Shown here one piece after another: positions 5,244 through 5,775 of a DNA stretch of 5,775 bases (position 1 is the first letter of the stretch; the number at the start of each line of letters is the position of its first letter). The translations under genes were made by a program, and so were the position numbers. The stretch spans positions 1 through 5,775 of the forward strand of contig DASUZB010000168.1 of NCBI GenBank assembly GCA_036377075.1, in the 5' to 3' direction. The DNA comes from DASUZB01 sp036377075 (GTDB taxonomy: Bacteria; Actinomycetota; CALGFH01). The notes below the pieces were generated by a model. That model did no database searches, had not been told where the DNA came from, and worked only from the letters and a program-made list of their open reading frames with translations.

Positions 5244-5353
5244 GGGCCCGCGCCTGCGCAGCCTTCCAGGTCGGCGCGGAAGCTCGAAGGGCCCGTGGCA
5301 CCAAACCGCCGGGGTCCAAAGGGCCCAAGTGGACGGGCAGTGGGCCCGGGCCC
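5244..5353. repeat. Cluster of GGGCCC palindromes upstream of the CHAP gene
   Basis: GGGCCC occurs at 5244, 5289, 5321, 5342 and 5348; the last two join into the perfect 12-base palindrome GGGCCCGGGCCC (5342-5353), four bases past the RsmI-like stop codon. A further 5-bp stem, GTCCA (5314-5318) with TGGAC (5330-5334), encloses the copy at 5321. The palindrome near the stop may aid termination; the others may be chance in GC-rich DNA or binding sites. I see no clear -10 box for the CHAP gene in 5211-5357. Confidence 0.3.
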
Positions 5354-5357
5354 CCCG

Positions 5358-5775
5358 TCAGCCGGCCGGGGCGTCCTTGAGGTCGAGGACGGCGGCGTAG
5401 GCCTGCCGGCGGGACCAGCCGGGCAGGCCGGCGAGCACGCCGGCGAGGGTGCGGGCGGGCACCCCGGCACGCAGCAGCCCGGCCAGCAGCCCGGCGAGCT
5501 CGGCCGGGAGGCCCGCCGGCGGCTCGCCGCCCGGCGGCGCCAGGATCACCAGCGCATCCCTCCGGCCGGGCCGGGACGCGGCGAGCGAGCGTCGCACCGT
5601 GGCCGGGTTGCCGCGCAGCACGGTCTCGCCGGGCCCGCCCGGGTCGAGCACCACCGCCACGCCGGCGCCGGCGAGCCGCGCCCCGACCTCACCGAGCCAG
5701 GCGTCCAGCGCCCGCGGCGCCGCCCACCACACGCCGGTGCTCCCCGCCGCCACCGTCGCCATGGCCGCGGCGCGG
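5358..5775 (-). CDS. rsmI: C-terminal part of a probable 16S rRNA 2'-O-methyltransferase RsmI
   Basis: The frame is open to the right edge, so the N-terminal half, with the SAM-binding tetrapyrrole-methylase fold, is outside the window. RsmI methylates the ribose of C1402 in 16S rRNA. The visible part fits the back half of that family: a yEsP.Rl-like stretch (GVWWAAPRALDAWLGEVGARL), the block VVLDPGGPGETVLRGNPATVRR where RsmI usually has RELTK followed by E.v.rGt, then a GE.vlv-like strand (RDALVILAPP). The final 45 residues (LAGLLRAGVPARTLAGVLAG... SRRQAYAAVLDL) match the small helical RsmI C-terminal domain. The RELTK core itself is not recognisable, so a diverged relative is possible. The ATG at 5760-5762 is almost certainly internal, as open codons continue upstream and only about half the usual 270-290 residues are present. 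The gene ends with TGA at 5358-5360. Confidence 0.6.
   Translation of the reverse strand, partial: RAAAMATVAAGSTGVWWAAPRALDAWLGEVGARLAGAGVAVVLDPGGPGETVLRGNPATVRRSLAASRPGRRDALVILAPPGGEPPAGLPAELAGLLAGLLRAGVPARTLAGVLAGLPGWSRRQAYAAVLDLKDAPAG

Noticed and set aside
4168..5328. 386-codon minus-strand frame ending at the same stop as the 45-residue gene
   Set aside because: Most of it is a shadow phase of the CHAP gene and crosses a strong hairpin; the GTG at 4305 with AAGGAG explains the real start.
5211..5357. Possible c-di-AMP (ydaO) riboswitch ahead of the CHAP gene
   Set aside because: Such switches often precede actinobacterial wall hydrolases, but I could not find the conserved GACAGCT-type core or the expected arms in this 147-base gap.

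Overview
The window comes from a very GC-rich bacterium, by eye above 70% GC, with codons ending almost only in G or C. GTG starts with strong AAGGAG-type ribosome binding sites, a HelD-type helicase and a secreted SH3b-CHAP cell-wall hydrolase all point to Actinomycetota. Class or genus cannot be fixed from this sequence.

Layout. From the left edge to 339 a plus-strand reading frame enters from outside and ends in a low-complexity tail built of 11-residue repeats. It converges on the minus-strand genes, and 340-584 holds inverted repeats that could end both transcripts. All remaining genes lie on the minus strand. In transcription order (right to left) they are: the C-terminal part of a probable RsmI 16S rRNA methyltransferase (5358 to the edge); a secreted SH3b-CHAP peptidoglycan hydrolase (4425-5210); a 45-residue, three-cysteine small protein (4168-4305); a tyrosyl-tRNA synthetase homologue (2778-3986); and a HelD-like helicase (585-2642). 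Gaps of 119 to 181 bases separate them, and most gaps hold strong inverted repeats, so these are more likely several short transcription units than one tight operon.

Function. The recognisable genes serve translation (RsmI, TyrRS), transcription (HelD, an RNA-polymerase recycling motor) and cell-wall remodelling (CHAP). Two items stand out. The TyrRS homologue keeps its tyrosine pocket and S4 domain, but the ATP-handling HIGH signature reads T-W-G-W and KMSKS reads KMSQS. Directly upstream is an unrecognised small gene with a strong ribosome binding site, every codon ending in G or C, and a C-x4-C-H-x4-C motif. A strong hairpin lies between that gene and the TyrRS gene, and a -10-like element overlooks a 7-bp palindrome. 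Whether the peptide and the synthetase homologue work together is not shown; a leader-peptide role, an independent peptide gene and plain adjacency all remain possible.
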